Shown in pieces: positions 57,044-64,000 of a stretch of DNA of 64,000 nucleotides (the first letter of the stretch is position 1; every line of letters begins with the position of its first letter). Source of the stretch: Aerococcus tenax (GTDB taxonomy: Bacteria > Bacillota > Bacilli > Lactobacillales > Aerococcaceae); assembly GCF_003286645.3 (NCBI RefSeq), contig NZ_CP127382.2:806001-870000 (forward strand), written 5' to 3'. Below the pieces are notes generated by a model that made no database searches, had not been told where the DNA came from, and saw nothing but the letters and a program-made list of their open reading frames with translations. A program made the translations under genes and the position numbers.

Positions 57044-58324
57044 ATGTCAGTAAAATTTGAAGAAACAGCGACAAATGAAGGTGTTTTACACTTTACCGTT
57101 TCTAAAGAAGATGCTCAAAAAGCTTTAAAACAAGCATACAACCGGGTTAAAGGAAAAGTTAATATTCCTGGTTTCCGTAAAGGTAAAGTAAGTTACCCAG
57201 TTTTTGTTAAAATGATTGGTGAAGAAGCCTTATATGAAGATGCTTTAAACTATGCCTTACCACAAGCTTACGCTAATGCCGTAAAAGAAGCTGATTTGGA
57301 TGTTGTAGGCCAACCTAAATTTGATGTAGAAAAAATGCACAGGGGTGGTTCTTGGAAATTAAAAGCTGAAGTAGCCACCAAGCCTTCAGTTTCTTTAGGC
57401 GATTACAAGGACTTAACTGTTGACAAACAAGACCGTGAAGTAACTGATGAAGATGTGGATAACCGCTTAAAACAAGCCCAAGAAAACTTAGCAGAACTTT
57501 CCATTAAGGAAGGAGAAGCTCAAGAAGGCGACACCGTTGTGATTGACTATGAAGGTTCTGTCGATGGGGAAAACTTTGCCGGGGGTAGCGCAGAAAATCA
57601 CTCCCTAGAATTAGGTTCAAATTCTTTTATTCCTGGCTTTGAAGACCAATTAGTGGGTTCAAAATCTGGAGATGAAGTAGAAGTAAAAGTCACTTTCCCA
57701 GAAGAATACCACGCTGAAGATCTAGCTGGTCAAGACGCTATTTTTAAAGTGAAAGTTCATGAAGTAAAAGAAAAATCAGTCCCAGAACTTGATGATGAAT
57801 TTGCTAAGGATGTTGATGACGATGTTGAAAGCTTAGACGAATTGAAGGCTAAGTATCGTGAACAACTTCAAGAAGCTAAAGACCAACAAGCTGATGAACA
57901 AGTGGAAGACCAAGCAATCCGTCAAGCTGTTGACAACGTTGATTTTTCTTCTGTTCCTCAAGCAATGATCGATGAAGAAGTTAACCGTCAACTAGACCAC
58001 TACTTGAATGAAATGCAACGTCAAGGGATTAGCCCTGAAATGTTCTATCAATTAACTGGTACTTCTGAAGAAGACTTACGTCAACAATTTGCTGAAGACG
58101 CCGATACTCGGGTAAAAACCAATTTATTATTAGAACAAATCATTGCTGAAGAAAACATTGAAGTGAGTGAAGAGGATATTGCTAAGGAAATTGAAAACCT
58201 AGCAGAAACCTATAATATGGAAGTTGAAGCCGTTAAGAACGTGGTTACTGAAGATATGCTCAAACATGACATTGAATTAAAACAAGCCATGAACTTAATT
58301 ACCTCAACAGCTAAAGAAAAATAA
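57044..58324 (+). CDS. tig: Trigger factor
   Basis: 426 residues. Ribosome-binding N-terminal domain with the signature GFRKGK (VNIPGFRKGKVS), an FKBP-like peptidyl-prolyl isomerase domain (about 155-245, GDTVVIDYEGSVDG) and a helical C-terminal chaperone domain. It folds nascent chains at the ribosome exit. RBS AGGGGAATG is moderate. Followed by clpX, the widespread order. Confidence 0.97.
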   Translation: MSVKFEETATNEGVLHFTVSKEDAQKALKQAYNRVKGKVNIPGFRKGKVSYPVFVKMIGEEALYEDALNYALPQAYANAVKEADLDVVGQPKFDVEKMHRGGSWKLKAEVATKPSVSLGDYKDLTVDKQDREVTDEDVDNRLKQAQENLAELSIKEGEAQEGDTVVIDYEGSVDGENFAGGSAENHSLELGSNSFIPGFEDQLVGSKSGDEVEVKVTFPEEYHAEDLAGQDAIFKVKVHEVKEKSVPELDDEFAKDVDDDVESLDELKAKYREQLQEAKDQQADEQVEDQAIRQAVDNVDFSSVPQAMIDEEVNRQLDHYLNEMQRQGISPEMFYQLTGTSEEDLRQQFAEDADTRVKTNLLLEQIIAEENIEVSEEDIAKEIENLAETYNMEVEAVKNVVTEDMLKHDIELKQAMNLITSTAKEK

Positions 58325-58358
58325 TCTGAACAGCTATTTTCAAAAATAGGTCAGAAAT

Positions 58359-58399
58359 CGAGTGGGAGGTCGCATTAATTGACTTCACACTCGTTTTTT
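58359..58399 (+). terminator. Terminator between tig and clpX
   Basis: CGAGTGGGAGGTC (58359-58371) and GACTTCACACTCG (58381-58393) pair with one mismatch and one G-T, followed by TTTTTT. Confidence 0.75.
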
Positions 58400-58437
58400 G
58401 TCACAATACATTAGATAGAGAAGGAGGAATGCGTAGA

Positions 58438-59694
58438 ATGTTTAATGACGATAACGATAGCAATATCCATTGTTCCTTTTGTGGAAAGTCACAAGACCAA
58501 GTGACCAAGTTAATTGCAGGACCGGATGTTTATATCTGTGATGAATGTGTGAAACTCTGTCAAGAAATTATTGAAGATGACTTAAACGTTCAATCAGATA
58601 ACCAAGAGTTTATCGTGAACCCTCCTAAGCCAACTGAAATCCGTCAAATTTTGGATGATTACGTGATTGGACAGACAGATGCCAAAAAGGCTTTATCTGT
58701 GGCCGTTTATAATCACTATAAACGTATTAACAGCAACCAAATTAAGAATCAAGACGAAGATAATGTAGAATTACAAAAAAGTAATATCTTATTAGTTGGT
58801 CCAACTGGTTCAGGGAAAACTTATTTAGCTCAAACTCTAGCCCGCATATTGAAAGTACCCTTTGCTATTGCGGATGCCACGAGTTTAACTGAAGCAGGTT
58901 ATGTTGGAGAGGACGTTGAGAATATTCTCTTAAAACTGCTACAAGCAGCTGATTTAGATGTGGATAAAGCTCAACAAGGTATTATTTATATTGATGAAAT
59001 TGATAAAATAGCAACCAAGGCGGAAAATGTTTCTATTACCCGCGATGTCAGTGGTGAAGGGGTTCAACAGGCCCTCCTGAAAATTCTAGAAGGAACGGTT
59101 GCTAATGTTCCTCCTCAAGGTGGACGTAAACATCCCCATCAAGAGTTCATCCAAATCGATACTACTAATATCCTATTTATTGTAGGTGGGGCTTTCGATG
59201 GAATTGAAAATATCATTAAGGAACGTACTGGCCATAAAGTAATTGGCTTTCAAGCAACTAAGACGACAAAAGCTGAAAAGCATGACCTCATGACGCAGGT
59301 GATTCCTGAAGACTTACAAAAATATGGCTTAATTCCGGAATTTATCGGGCGTTTACCCATTATTGCTAGTTTAGATGAATTGAATGAGGAAGACTTGGAA
59401 CGTATCCTGACAGAACCTAAGAATGCTTTGATTAAGCAATATAAGCAGTTATTAGCCATGGATAATGTTCAGTTAGAGTTTACTGATGACTCCTTACGGG
59501 CCATTGCTCAAAAAGCTATTGACCGTAAAACTGGAGCGCGGGGATTAAGGTCCATTATTGAAGAATCGATGTTAGAAGTGATGTATGATATTCCTAGTCG
59601 TGAAGATGTTTCTAAGGTTATCATTACTGAAGAAGTCGTTAAAGATCATGCAAGTCCCGAACTCTATGACCAAGACGGTCAGTTAATTGCCTAA
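58438..59694 (+). CDS. clpX: ATP-dependent Clp protease ATP-binding subunit ClpX
   Basis: 418 residues from ATG 58438; AAGGAGG at 58421 is 10 bases upstream, whereas ATG 58429 is too close. N-terminal zinc finger with Cys12, Cys15, Cys34 and Cys37, AAA+ Walker A GPTGSGKT near 121, Walker [10 protein letters not shown] and the ClpP-docking IGF loop (HKVIGFQ). It unfolds proteins for ClpP. Confidence 0.98.
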   Translation: MFNDDNDSNIHCSFCGKSQDQVTKLIAGPDVYICDECVKLCQEIIEDDLNVQSDNQEFIVNPPKPTEIRQILDDYVIGQTDAKKALSVAVYNHYKRINSNQIKNQDEDNVELQKSNILLVGPTGSGKTYLAQTLARILKVPFAIADATSLTEAGYVGEDVENILLKLLQAADLDVDKAQQGIIYIDEIDKIATKAENVSITRDVSGEGVQQALLKILEGTVANVPPQGGRKHPHQEFIQIDTTNILFIVGGAFDGIENIIKERTGHKVIGFQATKTTKAEKHDLMTQVIPEDLQKYGLIPEFIGRLPIIASLDELNEEDLERILTEPKNALIKQYKQLLAMDNVQLEFTDDSLRAIAQKAIDRKTGARGLRSIIEESMLEVMYDIPSREDVSKVIITEEVVKDHASPELYDQDGQLIA

Positions 59695-59705
59695 TGAATT
59701 AATTG

Positions 59706-59737
59706 AAGAGGGGCTGTGACAAGAGTCACAGCCTCTT
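59706..59737 (+). terminator. Probable terminator after clpX
   Basis: GGCTGTGAC (59712-59720) pairs with GTCACAGCC (59725-59733), with a flanking GAGG/CCTC pairing and a short T-rich tail. Confidence 0.65.
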
Positions 59738-59865
59738 TCTCAATGCAGTCCCTTATTTAAGCAAGTCATAAGTCGCCTAAACCTGTAGTAAGCTTAGGTA
59801 AATTTACTTTTTACGAAAGAATCTCAAGCTCACCTAAGTCTGTTTTATAACGTAAGGAGCACCTC

Positions 59866-60468
59866 ATGATACAAGCACAAAATATTGAATTTATGCTAAG
59901 CGCCGCCAGTCCTAAACAATATCCAGATCCAGACCGCCCAGAAATTGCTTTAGCTGGTCGGTCCAATGTGGGGAAGAGCAGTTTCATTAATACCATGACC
60001 AACCATAAAAAGATTGCTCGTATTTCCAGTAAGCCTGGGAAGACCCAGCAGTTAAATTATTATAATCTTGATAATAGTCTTTACTTAGTTGACGTTCCTG
60101 GCTATGGATACGCCAAAGTAAGTAAAACGGAACGAAGTCGCTGGCAAAAACAACTGGCAGATTATTTTATCCAACGGGAAAATTTAGAAGCTGTCTTTCT
60201 TTTGGTAGATTTTAGACACCGACCGAGTAAAGATGATATCAATATGAAAGATTTTCTTGACCAGTGTCAGGTACCGTATTTTATTATTGCGACTAAGGCG
60301 GATAAGGTGAAGAAAAATCAATGGCAAAACCACCTGCAAGCTATAAAAGAAGATTTAGACTTGGTGACTGAAGATCAAATTTTACCTTATTCTTCTGCCA
60401 ACCGTGAGGGGCGTGATGAGGCATGGGAAGTCATCAATGCCTTATTGGCTGGAGACTATGACGAATAG
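59866..60468 (+). CDS. yihA: Ribosome biogenesis GTP-binding protein YihA/YsxC
   Basis: 200 residues. G1 GRSNVGKSS at 31-39, switch GKTQQLNYY, G3 DVPGYGYAKV, G4 TKADK. Essential GTPase for 50S subunit assembly. ATG after AAGGAG. The clpX-ysxC order is conserved in Firmicutes. Confidence 0.97.
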   Translation: MIQAQNIEFMLSAASPKQYPDPDRPEIALAGRSNVGKSSFINTMTNHKKIARISSKPGKTQQLNYYNLDNSLYLVDVPGYGYAKVSKTERSRWQKQLADYFIQRENLEAVFLLVDFRHRPSKDDINMKDFLDQCQVPYFIIATKADKVKKNQWQNHLQAIKEDLDLVTEDQILPYSSANREGRDEAWEVINALLAGDYDE

Positions 60469-60580
60469 CTATTGTTTGAAAAGAAATATCTGACAATATT
60501 TTCGCTCTTATCTTGCATTCAAAAATTATCTTCACTATAATTTACTCTGATATAGCCAGTGGAGAAAGTGGGAGGATACA

Positions 60581-62446
60581 ATGGCCTTTATACCTGAGGA
60601 AGTTATTGATCAGGTCCGCCAAAATGTTGACATTTTAGATATTATTGGTCAGTTTGTGGATCTTCAAAAGCGAGGAAAAAATTACTTTGGCAAATGTCCC
60701 TTTCACGATGAAAACACGCCCTCATTTACTGTAGAAGCTAATAAGCAATTTTATAAGTGCTTCTCCTGTGGTAAAGGTGGCAATGTCTTTAATTTCCTAA
60801 TGGATTTAGAAGGATATAGCTTTCCTCAAGCTGTAAAAGAAGTGGCTCAATTAGCTAATCTTAAGTTGGACTTTAATTTTGACCAGCTAGACCCAGGGAC
60901 CAGTGTCCGTCAGTATAATGAAGAAGAGCAAACGCTTATCGATATCCATGAAGAGCTGGCAAATTTATACCATTATTTATTAATGAATACCAAAGCTGGG
61001 CACCAAGCTTTGACCTATTTAGAAGACCGAGGGTTAAAATCGGAAACCCTAGTCCAATATCACATTGGTTGGTCTCCCTACGATGGCCAGTTAACTTTCA
61101 ACCATGTAAAAAACAAGGGATATGACAGTGAAGCAATTGTAGCTAGTGGCATTTTTGTGGGTGATGGCCCGGAAAAAATCGATCGCTTTAGGGGACGTAT
61201 TGTATTTCCTTTACGTGATAAATTTGGTCATGTCTTGGGCTTCTCAGGAAGAATTCTTGAAGCCGATAGCGCTAATTCGCAGGCTAAATACTTAAACAGT
61301 CCAGAAACACCGATTTTTAAAAAAAATAATTTTCTATTTAACCTTGATTTAGCCCAAGACAGCATTCGCAAGGAAAAGGAAATTATTCTTTTTGAAGGCT
61401 TTATGGATGTCATTCATTCCTACCAGGCCGGGGTCAAGCAAGGCGTCGCTTCTTTGGGAACCAGTTTAACTGATCGTCAGATTCAAGTCCTCTATCGCAG
61501 CTCACGCCAACTTTTGCTTGCTTATGATGGTGACAAACCCGGTTTAAAGGCAAGTAAGCGGGCGCTTGAACACATCGCCCAGCAAAGTCCGAGTATGCGA
61601 GTTAACCTGCTCATGTTTCCAAGTGGGATGGATCCTGATGAATTTATTGGTCGCTATGGTGAGCAACGCTATCAGCAATTTATTCAAGAGCAAAGAATGA
61701 CGCCGATTGCTTTCTATCGGCACTTCTATCAGCAAGAGTTTTCTTTAGCAAATGACCAGGGGAAGATCCAATACATCAAGGCCATGCTAGCTGTTATTAG
61801 CCGCTTATCTTCCACAATTGAGCAAGATGTCTACTTACAGGAATTGAGTGAAGACACTGGGGTTGATAAACGTTCGCTTCAAGCCCAACTTCACTTTGAG
61901 CAGGAGACCGGACAGCGAGAAGAGCAGTTTTCTGAAGTTAGCCGCGAGGAAGCAGAAGTCCAACTGGATAAATTCCCCTTAAAAAAATATTCCAGTTTAC
62001 AGCGCTTTGAGTTACAATTACTTAACCGACTACTAACATCTGAGAATGCTTGGTATTTAATCAAAAATATTGATGGAAACTTTCATTTTGAAAGTAGTAG
62101 TATTGAAAGTGTCTATCTTTTACTATGGGCCTACCGGCAAAGTGAAGGAGAAAGTATTGATATTGGGAATTTTTATCAGACCCTTCGCTCTGATGCCGAT
62201 AGGCGGATCGTTATTGACGCTCAGGCGATGAATCTTCCGCCTGAGTGTACTGGTCAGGAAATTAGCGATTTAATTTATCAAATAAAAGATAAGAGTCATT
62301 ATCAGGACCAAATTAGGCAAATCAACCGGGATATAGCGGATGCTAAGCAAATTAATGATTATGCTAAAATTAGCGATTTAAATCAACAGAGAATACAAAT
62401 ATTGCGACAAATGAAACTGTCAAAAAAGAAGTCAGGAGAGATTTAA
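60581..62446 (+). CDS. dnaG: DNA primase
   Basis: 621 residues. Zinc-binding domain Cys39, His42, Cys60, Cys63 (CPFHDENTPSF, KCFSCGKGG), TOPRIM core with LFEGFMDV and AYDGDKPG, and a C-terminal helicase-binding domain. It makes RNA primers at the replication fork. ATG follows GTGGGAGG. The rpoD start follows the stop with no spacer (macromolecular synthesis operon). Confidence 0.98.
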   Translation: MAFIPEEVIDQVRQNVDILDIIGQFVDLQKRGKNYFGKCPFHDENTPSFTVEANKQFYKCFSCGKGGNVFNFLMDLEGYSFPQAVKEVAQLANLKLDFNFDQLDPGTSVRQYNEEEQTLIDIHEELANLYHYLLMNTKAGHQALTYLEDRGLKSETLVQYHIGWSPYDGQLTFNHVKNKGYDSEAIVASGIFVGDGPEKIDRFRGRIVFPLRDKFGHVLGFSGRILEADSANSQAKYLNSPETPIFKKNNFLFNLDLAQDSIRKEKEIILFEGFMDVIHSYQAGVKQGVASLGTSLTDRQIQVLYRSSRQLLLAYDGDKPGLKASKRALEHIAQQSPSMRVNLLMFPSGMDPDEFIGRYGEQRYQQFIQEQRMTPIAFYRHFYQQEFSLANDQGKIQYIKAMLAVISRLSSTIEQDVYLQELSEDTGVDKRSLQAQLHFEQETGQREEQFSEVSREEAEVQLDKFPLKKYSSLQRFELQLLNRLLTSENAWYLIKNIDGNFHFESSSIESVYLLLWAYRQSEGESIDIGNFYQTLRSDADRRIVIDAQAMNLPPECTGQEISDLIYQIKDKSHYQDQIRQINRDIADAKQINDYAKISDLNQQRIQILRQMKLSKKKSGEI

Positions 62447-63652
62447 TTGAGCAAAACGACCGACAAGCAGGAAAAAACTTTAAAACAAGCCAGTCAAGAA
62501 TTACTTAATGAGAAGAAAATATTGGGCTCTATTTTATATACTGAGTTAAGTGATAAAATTGCTCAACCCTATTCTTTGAATGATGAACAAATGGATCAGC
62601 TTATTGAAAAATTTGAAGACGGTGGCGTAGCCGTTGTTGATGAAGATGGGGGCCCAACTAACCGTCAGTTACAAAACGAAGCGCTTAAGATGCAAGAAGA
62701 CGATGAAGAATCTGAAAAAGATATTGATCAAATCTTAGATGAAGAAGAAAAAACTAAGAAGAAAGATAAAAAAGACAAAAAAGATACTAATAAGTCGACT
62801 TCTTCAACGAGTTCAAAGGTAAAAACCAATGATCCTGTACGTATGTATCTTAAAGAAATTGGCCGAGTAGACTTACTGACAGCTGATGAAGAGGTTGCCC
62901 TTGCCAAAAGAATTGAAGCCGGAGATCCAGTTGCCAAGCAAGAGCTGGCCGAAGCCAATCTCCGTTTAGTCGTGTCGATTGCTAAACGTTATGTCGGTAG
63001 AGGTATGTCATTTTTAGACCTGATCCAAGAAGGAAATATGGGCTTAATGAAGGCAGTAGAAAAATTTGATTATACCAAGGGTTTCAAATTTTCCACTTAT
63101 GCCACTTGGTGGATTCGTCAAGCGATTACCCGTTCGATCGCTGACCAAGCCCGTACCATTCGTATACCGGTACATATGGTAGAGACTATTAATAAATTAG
63201 TCCGCATTCAACGGCAATTACTCCAAGAACTCGGTCGCGAACCCACGCCAGAAGAAATTGGTGCGGAAATGGACCTACCTACTGAAAAAGTGAGAAACAT
63301 TATGAAAATCTCACAAGAACCAGTTTCCTTGGAAACCCCTATTGGTGAAGAAGATGATTCCCATCTTGGCGATTTTATTGAAGACAATGATGCCATGCAG
63401 CCAGATGAATATACTAATCAGGAATTGTTAAAAGAACAACTCAATGAAGTGCTGGATACTTTAACTGATCGGGAAGAAAATGTCTTACGTCTTCGTTTCG
63501 GTTTAGAAGATGGTCAAACTAAAACGTTAGAACAAGTCGGACAACAATTTGGGGTGACTCGAGAAAGAATCCGTCAAATTGAAGCCAAGGCCTTACGTAA
63601 ATTACGCCACCCAAGTCGTCTCAAACAATTAAAAGATTTTCTAGAAGACTAA
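62447..63652 (+). CDS. rpoD: RNA polymerase primary sigma factor (sigma-A)
   Basis: 401 residues, TTG start at 62447 directly after the dnaG stop, RBS CAGGAGAG. Region 1.1-like N-terminus, then a Lys/Asp/Ser-rich linker (about 95-125), region 1.2-2 ([48 protein letters not shown]), region 3, and region 4.2 ([16 protein letters not shown] and [18 protein letters not shown]). Recognises the TTGACA/TATAAT promoters seen in this window. Confidence 0.98.
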   Translation: MSKTTDKQEKTLKQASQELLNEKKILGSILYTELSDKIAQPYSLNDEQMDQLIEKFEDGGVAVVDEDGGPTNRQLQNEALKMQEDDEESEKDIDQILDEEEKTKKKDKKDKKDTNKSTSSTSSKVKTNDPVRMYLKEIGRVDLLTADEEVALAKRIEAGDPVAKQELAEANLRLVVSIAKRYVGRGMSFLDLIQEGNMGLMKAVEKFDYTKGFKFSTYATWWIRQAITRSIADQARTIRIPVHMVETINKLVRIQRQLLQELGREPTPEEIGAEMDLPTEKVRNIMKISQEPVSLETPIGEEDDSHLGDFIEDNDAMQPDEYTNQELLKEQLNEVLDTLTDREENVLRLRFGLEDGQTKTLEQVGQQFGVTRERIRQIEAKALRKLRHPSRLKQLKDFLED

Positions 63653-63674
63653 AAGCAACTCTGATAATAGTAAT

Positions 63675-63722
63675 GGCATTCAAATGTTGGATCCTTTTCC
63701 AATGCTTGAATGCCTTTATTTT
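63675..63722 (+). terminator. Intrinsic terminator of dnaG-rpoD
   Basis: GGCATTCAA (63675-63683) pairs with TTGAATGCC (63706-63714); an inner TTGGA/TCCAA (63687-63691 with 63698-63702) continues the stem; TTTATTTT follows. Confidence 0.88.
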
Positions 63723-63835
63723 ATCCTTCGCTTTTTTAGATCACAATTGAAAGGAAAATGATCACTGTTGAATCCAATTATTAATCATGCTATCTTTAGA
63801 TCAATTAGTTCATTCTAGAAGGAAGAGATGTCTTA

Positions 63836-64000
63836 GTGAAAGTAGTAAAATTCGGTGGTAGCTCTCTAGCTAATGATAAGCAAATAAAAAAAGTGAAGAA
63901 TATCATCGCCAGTGATAAGGACCGAAAAATTATTATTGTTTCTGCACCTGGAAAGCGTTTTGATGGGGATATAAAAGTGACCGATTTATTAATTGAGTTA
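63836..64000 (+). CDS. Aspartate kinase, N-terminal part (cut by the window edge)
   Basis: Only the first 55 codons are in view. GTG start at 63836, with GAAGGAAG upstream (about 63819). The translation begins MKVVKFGGSSLAND and continues to KIIIVSAPGKRFDGDIKVTDLL, with the KFGGSS nucleotide-binding motif and VSAPG that define aspartate kinases (amino acid kinase family). First step of the lysine/threonine/methionine pathway. Which isozyme it is cannot be told from this part. Confidence 0.9.
   Translation, partial: MKVVKFGGSSLANDKQIKKVKNIIASDKDRKIIIVSAPGKRFDGDIKVTDLLIEL

Noticed and set aside
1..64000. CRISPR arrays, rRNA and tRNA genes
   Set aside because: Reading through the window I saw no regularly spaced repeat array, no rRNA-like sequence and no cloverleaf; short tRNA-like elements could still be missed by eye.

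Overview
The window is a piece of a low-GC Gram-positive chromosome. The evidence is strong AAGGAGG-type ribosome binding sites, sigma-A promoters (several with an extended TGn -10), intrinsic terminators, and Firmicute-specific genes: rpoY-rnjA, murT-gatD, recU-pbp1A, the Lactobacillales gene epuA and a CopY-family repressor. Gene order and protein style fit Lactobacillales, with Aerococcaceae the most likely family. The genus is an inference and I did not test it.

Positions 1 to about 13,600 are the right-hand end of a siphovirus-type prophage, all on the + strand: the 3' part of the tape-measure gene, an evolved distal tail protein, a 1563-residue tail lysin/fibre protein, a DUF859-type tail protein, small hypothetical proteins, a holin, a three-part endolysin and a BppU-like baseplate protein placed after the lysis genes. 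An AT-rich tract with repeated GTTATAGAAAA elements follows. It looks like the attR side of the integrated phage and runs straight into the ald promoter.

The rest is host chromosome, arranged as blocks separated mostly by bidirectional terminators. Block A (13.7-16.8 kb): ald, then uppP and a lactonase on the - strand. Block B (16.9-20.3 kb): an AI-2E-family membrane protein and murT-gatD, which amidate lipid II. Block C (20.4-27.6 kb): tdk-prfA-prmC-tsaC-glyA-upp-murA-epuA, covering nucleotide salvage, termination, tRNA modification, one-carbon metabolism and the first step of wall synthesis. Block D (27.6-34.2 kb): rpoY-rnjA, a hemolysin III-family protein, a membrane GTPase, and aarF with a phasin-like and a HesB-like protein. 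Block E (34.4-37.3 kb): acyl-ACP thioesterase, coaA and a second AI-2E-family protein. Block F (37.4-40.9 kb): a heterodimeric ABC exporter with one degenerate ATP site. Block G (41.3-45.9 kb): a UroD/MtaA-superfamily putative zinc methyltransferase in an operon with a complete polar amino acid-type ABC importer, plus a broken second ATPase gene. Block H (45.9-53.5 kb): an ABC-F protein, HAD hydrolases, a low-molecular-weight phosphatase, ung, a CopY-like repressor linked to a lipase-like hydrolase, and an ATP-grasp protein. Block I (53.6 kb to the end): recU-pbp1A, tig, clpX-yihA, dnaG-rpoD and the start of an aspartate kinase gene.

The two most interesting signals are these. First, the phage uses one wall-targeting module both in its tail (Dit) and in its endolysin, and both its tail lysin and its endolysin carry the same two catalytic domains. 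Second, the host operon at 41.3-45.5 kb pairs a methyltransferase-like enzyme with an importer and has a long nested RNA fold between the binding-protein and permease genes.
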